A stretch of DNA of 64,000 nt. Origin: Leptospiraceae bacterium (lineage in GTDB: Bacteria; Spirochaetota; Leptospiria; Leptospirales; Leptonemataceae). The position numbers were made by a program, and so were the translations under genes. The notes beneath the pieces are model-generated. The model made no database searches and was not told the origin of the DNA. It saw nothing but the letters and a program-made list of their open reading frames with translations. Positions 18,443 through 28,480 of the stretch are shown in pieces; the stretch's first letter is position 1, and each line of letters starts with the position of its first letter. The stretch covers positions 33,107-97,106 of the forward strand of contig JANXCF010000008.1 of the NCBI GenBank assembly GCA_025059995.1, given 5' to 3'.

Positions 18443-20803
18443 CTAATTTTTTTGATGCAAACGATAATAAACTTCATCTTTCAATAATTTATAGATTTCT
18501 TCAAAAAAGAATTCACCATCGTGCTCAATTTGACTTTTGACCATAATAAAGTCACTGATATAGACATCTCCTAAGTCTTTTAAAATTTCTTCTTGTTCGG
18601 GAGTCAAATTAGGATTTGTCAATTGTTCCTTAAAGAAATCTAAAAAAACTTGGGGTATCATTTGTTTTTTTATGCTAAAGAATTCTACTTTCATATGAAA
18701 TCTTCTTTTTATTTTTACAAACAATTTATCGATGTGATTGGTAGTAGCTATCAATATCCCTTTATACTGATCTATGGCTTGAAGGAACTGATTAATAATT
18801 GTGCTATGGATGTCATTTTCGTACTTATTTCCTGAAAAGAAAGTATCTATTTCATCTATGATTAAGACGGTATTTCCCAGTGAAGCTTGCTTGAAGTAAT
18901 AATGAATCAATTTTTCTGTGACTCCAAAGAAAGGATTTAGAATATTTTGGGGAGTAATTTCGATGACTTTATAGTTCAATACGTTTGCTATGTATTTTGC
19001 CAACTCAGTTTTTCCTGAACCTGGAGGTCCGTAGAACAAAATATTAAAACTCTTAGTTTTATTTACGTTGCTTCTTGCAAAATTCTTGATTCTATCCAAG
19101 ATTTGATTTACGGGAGGTGAGGTATTAACGTATCCAATATTATAGTTTTGATGCAATCTTTTTGAGGCTGACGGAAAATTCTTATTGTAAACGAATTCAT
19201 AATTACTATCAAAAATTTCCCTGGCAGTTTGTATGATTTCTTGTTTCGAAATATCAGGATTTATCGAGATAATATTTCGGACCTGTCTCAGAGCTGTTTC
19301 AATCATTCCAACTGGAATAGTTGTATCCGTAAAATATTCCCTCAAATCATGAAAACTTATTCGTTCATCAAGGTTTAATTTCTTCAAGATTTGTTCGACG
19401 ATATATTCTCGAGTTTCCCCATTGAAAACGCTAAAATGAACGGAATAGTCAAATCTTCTTTTTACGGATTCATCCATTAAATCCGTATAGTTTGCTATCC
19501 AAATGATTTTGTATTCACTCTTATCCAAAAAGTCATTTAGCCAGCTTTTTTGAATATTATGATTTCTTCTTGAGGAAAGGAATACATCAAAAATAGAAAA
19601 ATGGGTATTTAGAAACTCATCCGCTTCATCCATTATTACTATTCCATCATTGTCTTTAGCATAATTGCAAGCCATGATTAAATTGATGACTCGATTTCCA
19701 GAAGTATCATCCCGAATCTTTTTTGATGAAAGATAACCAGAAAAATAAGAACTCCTATTAGAAACATAGACAATTTTTTTATTTAAGTTTTTTATGATAC
19801 TCTTGGCTAAAGAAGTTTTTCCTGTTCCAGCTTTTCCATAAAAGATGATGTTTGCTTTTCCTTCTGATTTTAGCATATTTTCTATAATTTTTATTTTGTC
19901 TTTGTAGAAGCTGAATAAGTTTATATCCAAGATTTCTTCTTTCTGAACTGGATCTGTGGGATCAATCACTGAAAAAAATCGATCAGTAAAATCTAAGCTA
20001 TCTAAATCTTCTAAAAAATCATAAATTTCATCATTCAAATTGATTTCATCTCTATCGATTTCAATTATATCATAAAAGAGTAATTTTCCTTTCTTTTGCA
20101 AAGTTAACTTGATCTTGCTCTCTACGATACCTAACAATGTGCTGATAGCTTTTATAATACCAATATTCTCTATACCATCAACAAGCATTTTGAAAAGATT
20201 GTTTATCACGCTGTTTGACATTAGATAGTAAGTAAAAATCAAGATTTCTTTCTCTACTTCATCTAAATTCAAAAACTTGGATATATCATCTATCTTTTTC
20301 TGAAGCCTTAGTTCTTCTTCTGATAGGGTCTTTTGAGAATCAATAGATTTTTGAATGAAAAATAAGAAAATCTGGATAAATTTTTTCTGATGATTATAGG
20401 ACAATTCAGAAACAAAATCTTCAACTTTTTTATAATCAGTTCTATAATCTTTAAAGTTTTTAAGGATTTCTTCCTCGTCGTCATACCTTCCACTCATATA
20501 TCTTCTTCTAAAAGAATTCACGTAGCTTTCTTTATCATCTTTTTCTTTTTTTTCCTCTTTTTGAAAGCTTTTCAGAAATTTTTGAATTTCTTTGTTGAAT
20601 TCTTTTTGAATACTTATATCAAAGCCTTCGTAGACATTGACAAGAATCCCATAATCATCTAACAGTCTTGAGTCTGCAATTTTCGCCGCATTCTGAATAT
20701 AAACTCGAATTGCGTTTTGAATATATGCTAATTCCCTTTTGCTAAACATTTTATCTACTTTTATTTTTCTGCTACTTCTAAAGTAGTGAAGTCTTTTTCC
20801 CAT
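18443..20803 (-). CDS. Two-module AAA+ ATPase with a long N-terminal helical domain
   Basis: A 786-residue protein with two AAA+ ATPase modules of the SpoVK/Cdc48-like broad class (COG0464). Module one has Walker A GKAGTGKT at 323-330, Walker B IVIMDEAD at 388-395 and paired arginines at 449-450. Module two has GPPGSGKT at 592-599, VLIIDEID at 646-653 and arginines at 700-701. The first 300 residues are charged and helical with no family I recognise. No protease domain, zinc-metalloprotease motif or signal peptide is present, so it is a remodelling ATPase with an unknown client. It is transcribed alone, divergent from gcvH. All key ATPase residues look intact in both modules. Confidence 0.8.
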   Translation of the reverse strand: MGKRLHYFRSSRKIKVDKMFSKRELAYIQNAIRVYIQNAAKIADSRLLDDYGILVNVYEGFDISIQKEFNKEIQKFLKSFQKEEKKEKDDKESYVNSFRRRYMSGRYDDEEEILKNFKDYRTDYKKVEDFVSELSYNHQKKFIQIFLFFIQKSIDSQKTLSEEELRLQKKIDDISKFLNLDEVEKEILIFTYYLMSNSVINNLFKMLVDGIENIGIIKAISTLLGIVESKIKLTLQKKGKLLFYDIIEIDRDEINLNDEIYDFLEDLDSLDFTDRFFSVIDPTDPVQKEEILDINLFSFYKDKIKIIENMLKSEGKANIIFYGKAGTGKTSLAKSIIKNLNKKIVYVSNRSSYFSGYLSSKKIRDDTSGNRVINLIMACNYAKDNDGIVIMDEADEFLNTHFSIFDVFLSSRRNHNIQKSWLNDFLDKSEYKIIWIANYTDLMDESVKRRFDYSVHFSVFNGETREYIVEQILKKLNLDERISFHDLREYFTDTTIPVGMIETALRQVRNIISINPDISKQEIIQTAREIFDSNYEFVYNKNFPSASKRLHQNYNIGYVNTSPPVNQILDRIKNFARSNVNKTKSFNILFYGPPGSGKTELAKYIANVLNYKVIEITPQNILNPFFGVTEKLIHYYFKQASLGNTVLIIDEIDTFFSGNKYENDIHSTIINQFLQAIDQYKGILIATTNHIDKLFVKIKRRFHMKVEFFSIKKQMIPQVFLDFFKEQLTNPNLTPEQEEILKDLGDVYISDFIMVKSQIEHDGEFFFEEIYKLLKDEVYYRLHQKN

Positions 20804-21009
20804 ACTATTATATTAGCTAAAAAAAAGCTTATTTTGTTTCAATTCTTTTTATTTTTTTTGTATTCTCAATAATTTTTTTTAAGTTAAATAGCAAGAAATT
20901 CATGCATAAACCATCATGAAAAGTAACGATTAAAATTCAGAATTTTGTTTGAATGAATAAGATAAATTTAAAATTTACTTTTTACGTTTTTAAGAAAAAG
21001 TGTGTTATT

Positions 21010-21405
21010 ATGAGTAATATTCCACAGAACCTGAAATACAGTAAACAACATGAGTGGATTTTGGTAGATGGTCAATACGCTTTGCTTGGTATCACCGATT
21101 TTGCACAGAAATCCTTAGGTGATATCGTGTTTTTAGAACTCTTAAATGTTGGTGATAAAGTTCAAGCTGGTGAATCATGCGGAACAATAGAATCAGTAAA
21201 AGCCGCCGAAGAACTATACTCCCCTGTAAGTGGCACAATAGCCGAACGAAACGAAGAAGTGCTTAAATCACCAGAAAAAATCAATCAGGACCCCTACAAA
21301 AACTGGATTTTGAAAATCAAGGACTTTGACCCTAACGAAGTTGAAGGATTGCTTTCTGCCTCAGAATATCAAAAATACCTCGAGTCTTTAGAACAAGAGG
21401 GTTAA
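21010..21405 (+). CDS. gcvH: Glycine cleavage system H protein
   Basis: The lipoyl carrier of the glycine cleavage complex, which passes the aminomethyl group from P to T protein. The lipoylated lysine is K64 in GTIESVKAAEELYSP, and the KYSKQHEWI front is typical. I use ATG 21010 (131 residues), since the in-frame TTG-type start at 20953 adds a Lys/Phe-rich stretch not seen in the family. The upstream gap of about 200 bases shows no glycine-riboswitch-like structure to my eye. gcvPA starts two bases after the stop; gcvT is not in the window. Confidence 0.95.
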   Translation: MSNIPQNLKYSKQHEWILVDGQYALLGITDFAQKSLGDIVFLELLNVGDKVQAGESCGTIESVKAAEELYSPVSGTIAERNEEVLKSPEKINQDPYKNWILKIKDFDPNEVEGLLSASEYQKYLESLEQEG

Positions 21406-21406
21406 A

Positions 21407-22753
21407 ATGAAATACTTACCCATCTCAGAAACCCAAGTAAATGACATCCTACAAAAACTAAACAAAACCTCCATAGAAGACTTTTTCTCTCATATTCCCA
21501 AAGAATATACAAAATCGACTTCTTCTTTTCTTGACGAGCCAAAATCTGAATCTGAAATCCGCCGCTATATCACAGAAACAATCCAAAAACATAATTTAGT
21601 GATTTATCCACATCAGAACTTTATGGGTGGGAATGGACATGCCCACGAAATCCCCGCTATTATCGATACTCTAACATCTCGAGGAGAATTTCTTACTGCT
21701 TATACTCCGTATCAACCCGAAGTAAGCCAGGGTTCACTACAAGCCATGTTTGAGTATCAAACCATGATGGCAGAACTCATGGGGGTTGATGTTTCTAATG
21801 CTTCTCTTTATGACGGTTCTACATCGGTGATCGAAGCCATCTTGATGGCATGTAGAATCAAAAAAAAATATAAGGTTCTTGTTTCTTCGTTATTTCACAA
21901 AGAGTATTTAGAAACGATTGAAACCTATTCTCAGCTCGGACCCTTTGAATACGAACTCATACCCCAAAACGAAGAGGGAAAAATCAACGTAAATGACCTA
22001 AAGAGCAAATTAGAAAAACAAAAACAAGAGATTTCTGCCGTCGTGATTCAATCCCCAAACTCCTACGGAATCATAGAAGACTTGGAACTGATTCAAAACA
22101 TAGTCTATAATCATGACGTTCTGTTGATAGTTGCTGTTTTAGAAGCCATCAGCTTGGGGTTGCTCCAACCTCCGGGTAAATACGCCGACATCGTTTGTGG
22201 TGAAGCTCAATCTTTTGGAATTCCTTTGAATTTCGGTGGTCCTTGGTTGGGTTTCATTGGAACGAGAAATGAGTTTTTACGTAATCTTCCAGGAAGACTG
22301 ATTGGCATGGGAACGGACGTGAACGGAAAACGAGCATTTGCCGTTACCCTTTCCACACGTGAACAGCACATTAAACGAGAAAAAGCCACATCAAACATCT
22401 GCACCAATCAAGCCCTTATGGCACTACGAGCTACCATTTACCTGAGTTTAGTGGGGAAAAGAGGTCTCCAAGAAATCGCTTTACGATGTGCCAAACTCAC
22501 CCAATATGCAAAACAACTTTTGACATATCAGCAAGAAATAAAATTAGTTTATCCGAAATCCCCCGTATTCAACGAAATCTATATAAAAACTCCCATCCCA
22601 GCAGGGAAAGTTTTTGAAAGGGTGCTTGAGTCTCAAAACATTGCTGCTGGAACCATTGTTGACGAAAATCACCTTTTGGTCTCCTTCAATGAGACCATGA
22701 AACCTTCAGACATCGAAAAATGGAAAAATACTTTAATTGCTGCTTGCAAATAA
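21407..22753 (+). CDS. gcvPA: Glycine dehydrogenase (decarboxylating) subunit 1
   Basis: The first half of a split P protein, which decarboxylates glycine with pyridoxal phosphate. Typical phrases are YLPISE at the start, FLGGGxYxHxxP-like material (here NFMGGNGHAHEIPAIID), TAYTPYQPEVSQGSLQAMFE and the ASLYDGSTSV block. At 448 residues it matches subunit 1 of two-part enzymes. It sits between gcvH and gcvPB with almost no gaps. Confidence 0.95.
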   Translation: MKYLPISETQVNDILQKLNKTSIEDFFSHIPKEYTKSTSSFLDEPKSESEIRRYITETIQKHNLVIYPHQNFMGGNGHAHEIPAIIDTLTSRGEFLTAYTPYQPEVSQGSLQAMFEYQTMMAELMGVDVSNASLYDGSTSVIEAILMACRIKKKYKVLVSSLFHKEYLETIETYSQLGPFEYELIPQNEEGKINVNDLKSKLEKQKQEISAVVIQSPNSYGIIEDLELIQNIVYNHDVLLIVAVLEAISLGLLQPPGKYADIVCGEAQSFGIPLNFGGPWLGFIGTRNEFLRNLPGRLIGMGTDVNGKRAFAVTLSTREQHIKREKATSNICTNQALMALRATIYLSLVGKRGLQEIALRCAKLTQYAKQLLTYQQEIKLVYPKSPVFNEIYIKTPIPAGKVFERVLESQNIAAGTIVDENHLLVSFNETMKPSDIEKWKNTLIAACK

Positions 22754-22763
22754 GAGGTTTTTT

Positions 22764-24257
22764 ATGAATCAAATCATTTCCATACCTTTCAAACAAGCAC
22801 GAGTAGCTCAAACCTTCGAAGAACCATTGATATTTGAATTATCCTATTCCGGAAAGATTGGTTTTACTATTGACAACCGAGATTTAGAGTCTATTGAACT
22901 CGAGATTCCAAAAAAATATTTACGAGATGAACTTAATTTGCCAGAGGTATCTGAGCCTGAGGTTCTGCGACACTATACCCGCTTATCTACTTGGAATTAT
23001 GGGATTGATTTGAATTTTTACCCTCTCGGCTCCTGCACAATGAAATATAATCCACGCATTAACGAAGAAATTGCTAACAAAGAATATTTTCTACATCTAC
23101 ACCCATCATTAGATGAAAAATACATTCAACCACTTCTGAAGCTAATCTACGAACTTCAAAACTACATTAAAACCCTTACAGATATGGATGATGTTTCTTT
23201 ACAACCTGCGGCGGGAGCCCATGGAGAATTGGCTGGAATCTTCTTAATACGAGCCTATCATAAGTCAAAAAACAATAACCATAAAAATCTGGTTCTAATA
23301 CCCGATAGTGCTCATGGAACGAACCCAGCCACTTGCACGTTTGCAGGCTTTGAAGTGAAAGAACTGAAATCCACAAAAGAAGGAACCATAGACATTCAGC
23401 AATTAAAAAGTGTGATGAATGAAAATGTCGCTGCTTTAATGATAACCAATCCTAACACGTTAGGGATTTTTGAAACGAATATTCGAGAAGTATCAGATAT
23501 TCTACATGAACATGATGCTTTACTTTATATGGATGGTGCTAACTATAATGCTATTATTGGGAAAGTTTCTTTTTCTCAGATGGGAATTGATGTAGCTCAT
23601 TTGAATTTGCACAAAACCTTTAGCACTCCTCATGGTGGGGGAGGACCGGGAGCTGGCGCAATTGTAGTAAGTTCAAGGTTAAAGGACTTTTTGCCTGGAC
23701 CAGTTGTTCGATATGATTCTCAAAAAGATTACTACTACTTTGATTTTCCCGAAAAGTCCATTGGAAGATTGAAAGCAGGGATTGGTCATACAAGCATGAT
23801 GATCCGTGCGTTGGTTTACATTTTGAGTTGGGGCAATCAAATCCATAAGATTGCGGAGCATTCTGTTTTGAATGCAAACCTGATTCGCTCAGAATTAGAA
23901 TCCCATCTCAAGTTGGCTTCTCCCAATCCCACTATGCATGAAGTTGTATTTTCTCATCATACTTTGAAGAAACATGGATATGAAACCGTCCATTTAGCAA
24001 AAACCTTGATTGATTATGGCTTTCATCCTCCTACTGTTTACTTCCCTCTGATTGTGCCGGGTGCTATCATGATTGAACCCACTGAAACCGAAAGCCCCGA
24101 GACCATCTTGAAATTCACACAAGCGGTAAAAGACATCTTGCGTCGGATGGAAAATCAGGATCAAGAAATTTTCAAAAGTCCTCTTACTTCGTTCGTAAAC
24201 CGCGTTGACGAAGTAGGGATTGCAAAAAATTTGATATTAAAATACTTTACAAAATAA
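22764..24257 (+). CDS. gcvPB: Glycine dehydrogenase (decarboxylating) subunit 2
   Basis: The second half of P protein, carrying the PLP lysine in LNLHKTFSTPHGGGGPG. Also visible are LGSCTMKYNPR and AGAHGELAG, GTNPA and the C-terminal VPGAIMIEPTETES. I start at ATG 22764, with AGAGG at 22753-22757 as ribosome site; the TTG at 22737 would overlap gcvPA. The 497 residues fit subunit 2. It closes the gcv operon, with a 92-residue unknown gene 24 bases later. Confidence 0.95.
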   Translation: MNQIISIPFKQARVAQTFEEPLIFELSYSGKIGFTIDNRDLESIELEIPKKYLRDELNLPEVSEPEVLRHYTRLSTWNYGIDLNFYPLGSCTMKYNPRINEEIANKEYFLHLHPSLDEKYIQPLLKLIYELQNYIKTLTDMDDVSLQPAAGAHGELAGIFLIRAYHKSKNNNHKNLVLIPDSAHGTNPATCTFAGFEVKELKSTKEGTIDIQQLKSVMNENVAALMITNPNTLGIFETNIREVSDILHEHDALLYMDGANYNAIIGKVSFSQMGIDVAHLNLHKTFSTPHGGGGPGAGAIVVSSRLKDFLPGPVVRYDSQKDYYYFDFPEKSIGRLKAGIGHTSMMIRALVYILSWGNQIHKIAEHSVLNANLIRSELESHLKLASPNPTMHEVVFSHHTLKKHGYETVHLAKTLIDYGFHPPTVYFPLIVPGAIMIEPTETESPETILKFTQAVKDILRRMENQDQEIFKSPLTSFVNRVDEVGIAKNLILKYFTK

Positions 24258-24281
24258 AAAAATTTGATTACATAGAAACAT

Positions 24282-24560
24282 ATGCAATGGGAAAGAATAC
24301 TAAAAGATTCTGTCAAAGATGGAACTATAAGGGAATTACACTTAAGGCATATACCAACACTAAAAAACTGCGAAAACTGGAATGATGTTGAAGAAATCGG
24401 GCTTGTTGATCATCGAACTAAATACGCTCACTACAAGGGGATTCTAGTTAAATACGGTGAGCGAATTTATTTTGTCCCGGAAAAAAGAATGCAGGCTTTA
24501 GCTCCTTATCGTCCATGGAAAACCAAAAAAGTCATCAAAGTGATTGACGTAGAAAAATAA
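24282..24560 (+). CDS. Hypothetical protein, 92 residues
   Basis: I do not recognise this protein. It starts MQWERILKDSVKDGTIRELH, has a hydrophilic core (VDHRTKYAHYKGILVKYGER) and ends WKTKKVIKVIDVEK. There is no signal peptide, membrane segment or cysteine motif. It follows gcvPB by 24 bases on the same strand and its stop abuts the convergent pabBC gene, so it may ride on the gcv transcript. The codon use looks like that of its neighbours. Confidence 0.6.
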   Translation: MQWERILKDSVKDGTIRELHLRHIPTLKNCENWNDVEEIGLVDHRTKYAHYKGILVKYGERIYFVPEKRMQALAPYRPWKTKKVIKVIDVEK

Positions 24561-26336
24561 TCATTCTTTGATTCTCCCTTTGAGTATACCCCTCACACTA
24601 TTCACGAAATAAACACAATCGGCTTTTTTAACATCATCCAAAGTAAGGGAAGTTTCTTCAATTTTTAGTTTTTGTATTAGTTTTCTTCTCATAATCCCAT
24701 TGAGTAGTCCGTCTGATAGGGGCGGAGTATAGAATTTCCCATTTTTTTTTATGATTATGTTAGTATAAGTTCCCTCTGTGATTTGATTTTTGGTATTCAA
24801 CAAAAGCATTTCGTCCAAACCTGTTTTGATGGCTTCGTCAAGTTGAACCTGATAACTACGTTCTGAGGTTTTATAATACAAAAACAGGTTTTTTTCATCC
24901 ACAGGCTGATTCGATATACCAAAAATAATCTCTTTTTTCTTTGAAAGATAATCCAAAAAAATTTGGATTTTTCCGTTTTGATAAATTCGAAAGTGAACTC
25001 GGACAAGTCTTTTAACATGCTTTAGGCACTTTTTGAGGCGTTGGAATTTTGATTCGATCTTGGAGTTATTTACCGGGATTTGGAAAAAACTTTTAGTTGC
25101 TTTGAGCCTTTCGAGGTGTGATTTCTCAAAGTAAAAAATACCACCACAAAACTTCATGGTAGTAAAAATATATTTTGGCTTCGTTGATCTTTGGAGTTGT
25201 TTTAAAACTTTTGATTTAAGAAGGCATTCCTTATATTCGCTTTTAGGATGAGAATCATACGTAATTCCACTCCCCACATAATAATAACCTCGATTTGATT
25301 TCACCACCAAGGTTCTTATTGCTACGTTGAAAAAACCAAAGGAATTTTTTGGAGCAAGCCATCCGATTGCTCCCGTATAAACACCTCGCTGGTATTTTTC
25401 TAATTGTTGGATATGTTTTATTGCTTCTATCTTTGGAGCTCCTGTAACAGAACCCGAAGGAAATAAGGTCTCCCAAAAACGCTTTTCTCTGGGAAAATGC
25501 CTCAATCTGGCTTGTATCTCAGTGATCATTTGAATCACGGTGGGATGAATTTCGATAGCAAAGAGGTTTTTTATTTTTACACTTCCAATTTCAGAAATCC
25601 TTCCCAGATCGTTTCGAAACAAATCCACGATCATTGCATTTTCAGAAACTTCTTTAGGATTGGTTCTTAAATATTTGATATTATTTATCAATTTTCTTAA
25701 TGATTTTGAGGGTTGTTGGGTTCCTTTCATGGGTTTAACTAAAATTTCTTTTTCTCTTTGCAAAAAGAAAATCTCAGGCGAAACAGATAAAATAGAAAAA
25801 TCAGAATCCATCACCATCACAGAGCTCAGGGTCCTCTGATTTTTCCAAAGATGATAAAAAAGACTCATCAAGTTCCCATAGACCTCGCAAACTACTGGAA
25901 AAGTATAATTGACTTGATAAACCTTTCCTTGAGAAATCAAATCTCTGATCTTAAGAATGTTTTTTTTATATTCAGAAAAGACCTCTTCTAATCGAAATCC
26001 ACGAATAAAGAAATCAATTTTTGTATCCTCCCAGCTGACCTTATGATAATTTTCAAAAAATCCTCCGTAAACCAATGGCAATTTTATCAAAAAAGGTTTT
26101 GATTGCTTTGGAAGAGGTAATAGGTATTTACTTAACTCAAAAGAAAAAAATCCAGCAAAGTAATAGGGATTGTTTTTTGAAAGTTCATCAAAGAAACTTT
26201 CGATTTCATTTTCGGTTCTTTCTGAGTCATGATCATAAATAACAAAAGTTTTTAAGGGATTTTCGAAAACTATCCATTCTGAAGTTTTTTGATAGGATTT
26301 CGTTTCTTCCGTTGGATGAAGAAAAAAGAACCTCAT
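24561..26336 (-). CDS. pabB: Fused aminodeoxychorismate synthase component I / aminodeoxychorismate lyase
   Basis: A 591-residue fusion for making p-aminobenzoate, the folate precursor. Residues 1 to about 390 are PabB: GKVYQVNYTFP, PEIFFLQRE, VKPMKGTQQP with the active lysine, IVDLFRNDLGRI, and FPSGSVTGAPK. Residues from about 400 on are PabC, a PLP enzyme: MKFCGGIFYFEKSHLERL, YYKTSERSYQ with the PLP lysine, LLLNTKNQITEGTYTNI, and TPPLSDGLLNGIMRR. Both active sites look complete. The glutaminase PabA is not in the window. It overlaps nothing and follows the membrane glycosyltransferase gene by a few bases. Confidence 0.92.
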   Translation of the reverse strand: MRFFFLHPTEETKSYQKTSEWIVFENPLKTFVIYDHDSERTENEIESFFDELSKNNPYYFAGFFSFELSKYLLPLPKQSKPFLIKLPLVYGGFFENYHKVSWEDTKIDFFIRGFRLEEVFSEYKKNILKIRDLISQGKVYQVNYTFPVVCEVYGNLMSLFYHLWKNQRTLSSVMVMDSDFSILSVSPEIFFLQREKEILVKPMKGTQQPSKSLRKLINNIKYLRTNPKEVSENAMIVDLFRNDLGRISEIGSVKIKNLFAIEIHPTVIQMITEIQARLRHFPREKRFWETLFPSGSVTGAPKIEAIKHIQQLEKYQRGVYTGAIGWLAPKNSFGFFNVAIRTLVVKSNRGYYYVGSGITYDSHPKSEYKECLLKSKVLKQLQRSTKPKYIFTTMKFCGGIFYFEKSHLERLKATKSFFQIPVNNSKIESKFQRLKKCLKHVKRLVRVHFRIYQNGKIQIFLDYLSKKKEIIFGISNQPVDEKNLFLYYKTSERSYQVQLDEAIKTGLDEMLLLNTKNQITEGTYTNIIIKKNGKFYTPPLSDGLLNGIMRRKLIQKLKIEETSLTLDDVKKADCVYFVNSVRGILKGRIKE

Positions 26337-26339
26337 TTT

Positions 26340-27734
26340 TTAATGTTTTAGATAAACAAAAACTGAAGGGATAGTCTGGAATCCTGTTATGCTCATTATC
26401 GTGAAATTAGCTTTATTTTTTTGTAAATACTCTTCTAATATTGGTTCAGAAGGTATTTTTTCGGAAATTACAAAACAATCGATACTTTCATAAGTTTTTT
26501 TTCTTTTAGCTATGTGTTCACCAGTTGAATACTTTAAAATACCAAAAGGAGCAAACTCCTTGTAAATTTTATCTTTTGGTAAATCAAAATAAGGATCAGG
26601 GATTGCTTGTAAGAAAACCATCTGACAATTTTGAGTATGATTTTTTAAAAGAGAAATATACTCAACATATTCTTTTTTATATGCTTGATATTTGGATAAG
26701 TGTTTATACCAAAAGTGAAATTGTATAAAACCAAACAAGAAAAACAAAAAAATCATCAAGTATGTTCTAAAACTTTGATAATATTTGATAAAATTTATAA
26801 AAAAAATCAACAAAAAGGGAACAATATAAACCACATACCACATTTCCCTTCCAAAAAAAACCACTAAAAACACAAAAAGAAAAATCAAAAAATACTTAAT
26901 AACCTGTTTGTCCCGAAACACATCCCAAATGAACAAAACCATTCCAGCGAGAATCAAAATATAAAAAGCAATAAAGTTTATTTTTGTCTGATATTGTCCA
27001 CCCAAAACTTTTACAAAATACAAAAAACTCTGAAAATCATAATGTGCAGTTTTCCTTGCAAATTGTGAGAAAAATTGAATCACAAATACATCCCAATGAA
27101 AAGCTACATAAATCAACCAAGGAAACATAATCAAAATCACAATCAAAGCAATCTTGACTAAATCCCGCCAACGATAAGTGTAGAGAAACGTGATGGGAAC
27201 TAAAAAAACACTTATGGGATGAGTCAAAGCCGAAAGTCCTATAAACATCCCAGAAAGAGAAAAGTTTTTTCGTTCCAAGAAATACACGGTAAGAAGCGAA
27301 AAAAGTAAATTCAAACTTTCCATACGAATAATATTTCCTGCTCGCAAAAACGAAAGCTCTATTCCCAAAAAAAAGCTAAAAATAATCGCAATTTTCTCAT
27401 CTTTAATTACCGATTTAATTATTTTATAAAAAATATATAAAGTCAATATTCCAAAAAATAATGATAGGCTTCTACCTACCCACAAAAACTCACCAATAAA
27501 GACATACAGAAAAGAAAGAAAAACCATGTAAAGCGGAGACATCCATAAAGTTGCTTGATCCATCCCAAACACAATACCTGATAGAACTTCTGTTGTGAAT
27601 TTTTTGTAATTTGCAAGTTGATAAGCCGCTGATGAAAACAATACCTCATCAGGCCACGGAGGCGGAAAATATTGATCAAGGAAAATTATTAAAGTAATAT
27701 AAGTAATTACTACAAAAGAAAACAAATATTTCAT
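26340..27734 (-). CDS. Membrane glycosyltransferase, family 39-like (ArnT/PMT type)
   Basis: A 464-residue inner-membrane protein with about ten hydrophobic segments. The first outer loop reads FPPPWPDEVLFSSAAYQLAN, where the acidic residue pair is the hallmark of GT-C enzymes using polyprenyl-phosphate sugars. The C-terminal 100 residues form a soluble domain. It would add a sugar to lipid A, a glycan or a protein at the periplasmic face; the acceptor is unknown. Its start overlaps the STAS gene stop by one base, so the two may be coupled. Confidence 0.75.
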   Translation of the reverse strand: MKYLFSFVVITYITLIIFLDQYFPPPWPDEVLFSSAAYQLANYKKFTTEVLSGIVFGMDQATLWMSPLYMVFLSFLYVFIGEFLWVGRSLSLFFGILTLYIFYKIIKSVIKDEKIAIIFSFFLGIELSFLRAGNIIRMESLNLLFSLLTVYFLERKNFSLSGMFIGLSALTHPISVFLVPITFLYTYRWRDLVKIALIVILIMFPWLIYVAFHWDVFVIQFFSQFARKTAHYDFQSFLYFVKVLGGQYQTKINFIAFYILILAGMVLFIWDVFRDKQVIKYFLIFLFVFLVVFFGREMWYVVYIVPFLLIFFINFIKYYQSFRTYLMIFLFFLFGFIQFHFWYKHLSKYQAYKKEYVEYISLLKNHTQNCQMVFLQAIPDPYFDLPKDKIYKEFAPFGILKYSTGEHIAKRKKTYESIDCFVISEKIPSEPILEEYLQKNKANFTIMSITGFQTIPSVFVYLKH

Positions 27735-28108
27735 TATCTATTTAGATATTCCATAGCTTCGTTGAGGTCTTGGAAAATAGGGATAAGGTTTTGTAGTTCG
27801 GATATGTGGAGGATTTTATAAACTTCTTTGCTTAAATTACATACACCAAACTGATAGCCTCTGGCATCTAAATATCTTTTCATTTTCAAAAACATTTTGA
27901 TTCCAGAGGATGAGACATAAGGAACATATTTCATATCTATAATTACATTAGAAGGTTCACTTGTTAAATGTTCAATTAATTGGTTATAAAAATTATCTGC
28001 GAAGGATAGATCCAAACGAATATGAGGTTCAACTATTAAAAAATTTTGAAGTCTATAAGCTTTAAATAACTCATTAGAAAAATCTTTCGATTCCTCATTC
28101 ATTGCCAT
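27734..28108 (-). CDS. STAS-domain anti-anti-sigma factor
   Basis: A 124-residue STAS protein. The switch region is VPYVSSSGIKMFLKMK, in which the serine before GI is the usual phosphorylation site that decides binding to an anti-sigma kinase. The start is ATG 28108, or ATG 28102 two codons later. It overlaps a small coiled-coil gene upstream and touches the glycosyltransferase gene downstream. No kinase or phosphatase partner is adjacent, so which sigma or signalling branch it serves is open. Confidence 0.85.
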   Translation of the reverse strand: MAMNEESKDFSNELFKAYRLQNFLIVEPHIRLDLSFADNFYNQLIEHLTSEPSNVIIDMKYVPYVSSSGIKMFLKMKRYLDARGYQFGVCNLSKEVYKILHISELQNLIPIFQDLNEAMEYLNR

Positions 28109-28376
28109 TCAAATTATTTACAGAACTATCAAGTGTAAAGTGATTTTTCTTATAATGATTTTTTTGTTCCTTCATGAATTTTTGCTGTTTTTTGGATTGT
28201 TTTAGTTCTTCTTCTGTTTCCTGAATGGTATCGAGAAGCTTTTCCTTCAATCTGAGTAAATTTTCCCATTTTCGTTGTAAATCCATCTCAATACTTATCG
28301 GATAATTCGAATAAAAGTTTTGTCTCTTTAATTCATGGATATAGAATGTTTCATATTCATTTCTAATTAATAACAA
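28095..28376 (-). CDS. Small coiled-coil protein upstream of STAS gene
   Basis: A 93-residue hydrophilic protein with a long predicted coiled coil (KWENLLRLKEKLLDTIQETE, continuing with Lys/Gln-rich turns). It has no membrane segment and no family I know. The last 14 bases overlap the STAS gene start, so the two are probably translated together and may work together. It diverges from the CoA-transferase gene. Confidence 0.6.
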   Translation of the reverse strand: MLLIRNEYETFYIHELKRQNFYSNYPISIEMDLQRKWENLLRLKEKLLDTIQETEEELKQSKKQQKFMKEQKNHYKKNHFTLDSSVNNLNGNE

Positions 28377-28480
28377 AATTTTGATCTCTTAAAGAAATTT
28401 TGATTAATTTTCCCATTAAAAATAAGATATCCCATAGAAATGATTTACAAAATTCCAATTTTCTTAAATCACTTCCTAAT

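Noticed and set aside
20804..21009. Glycine riboswitch before gcvH
   Set aside because: The leader is AT-rich with T-runs; I see no paired aptamer cores.
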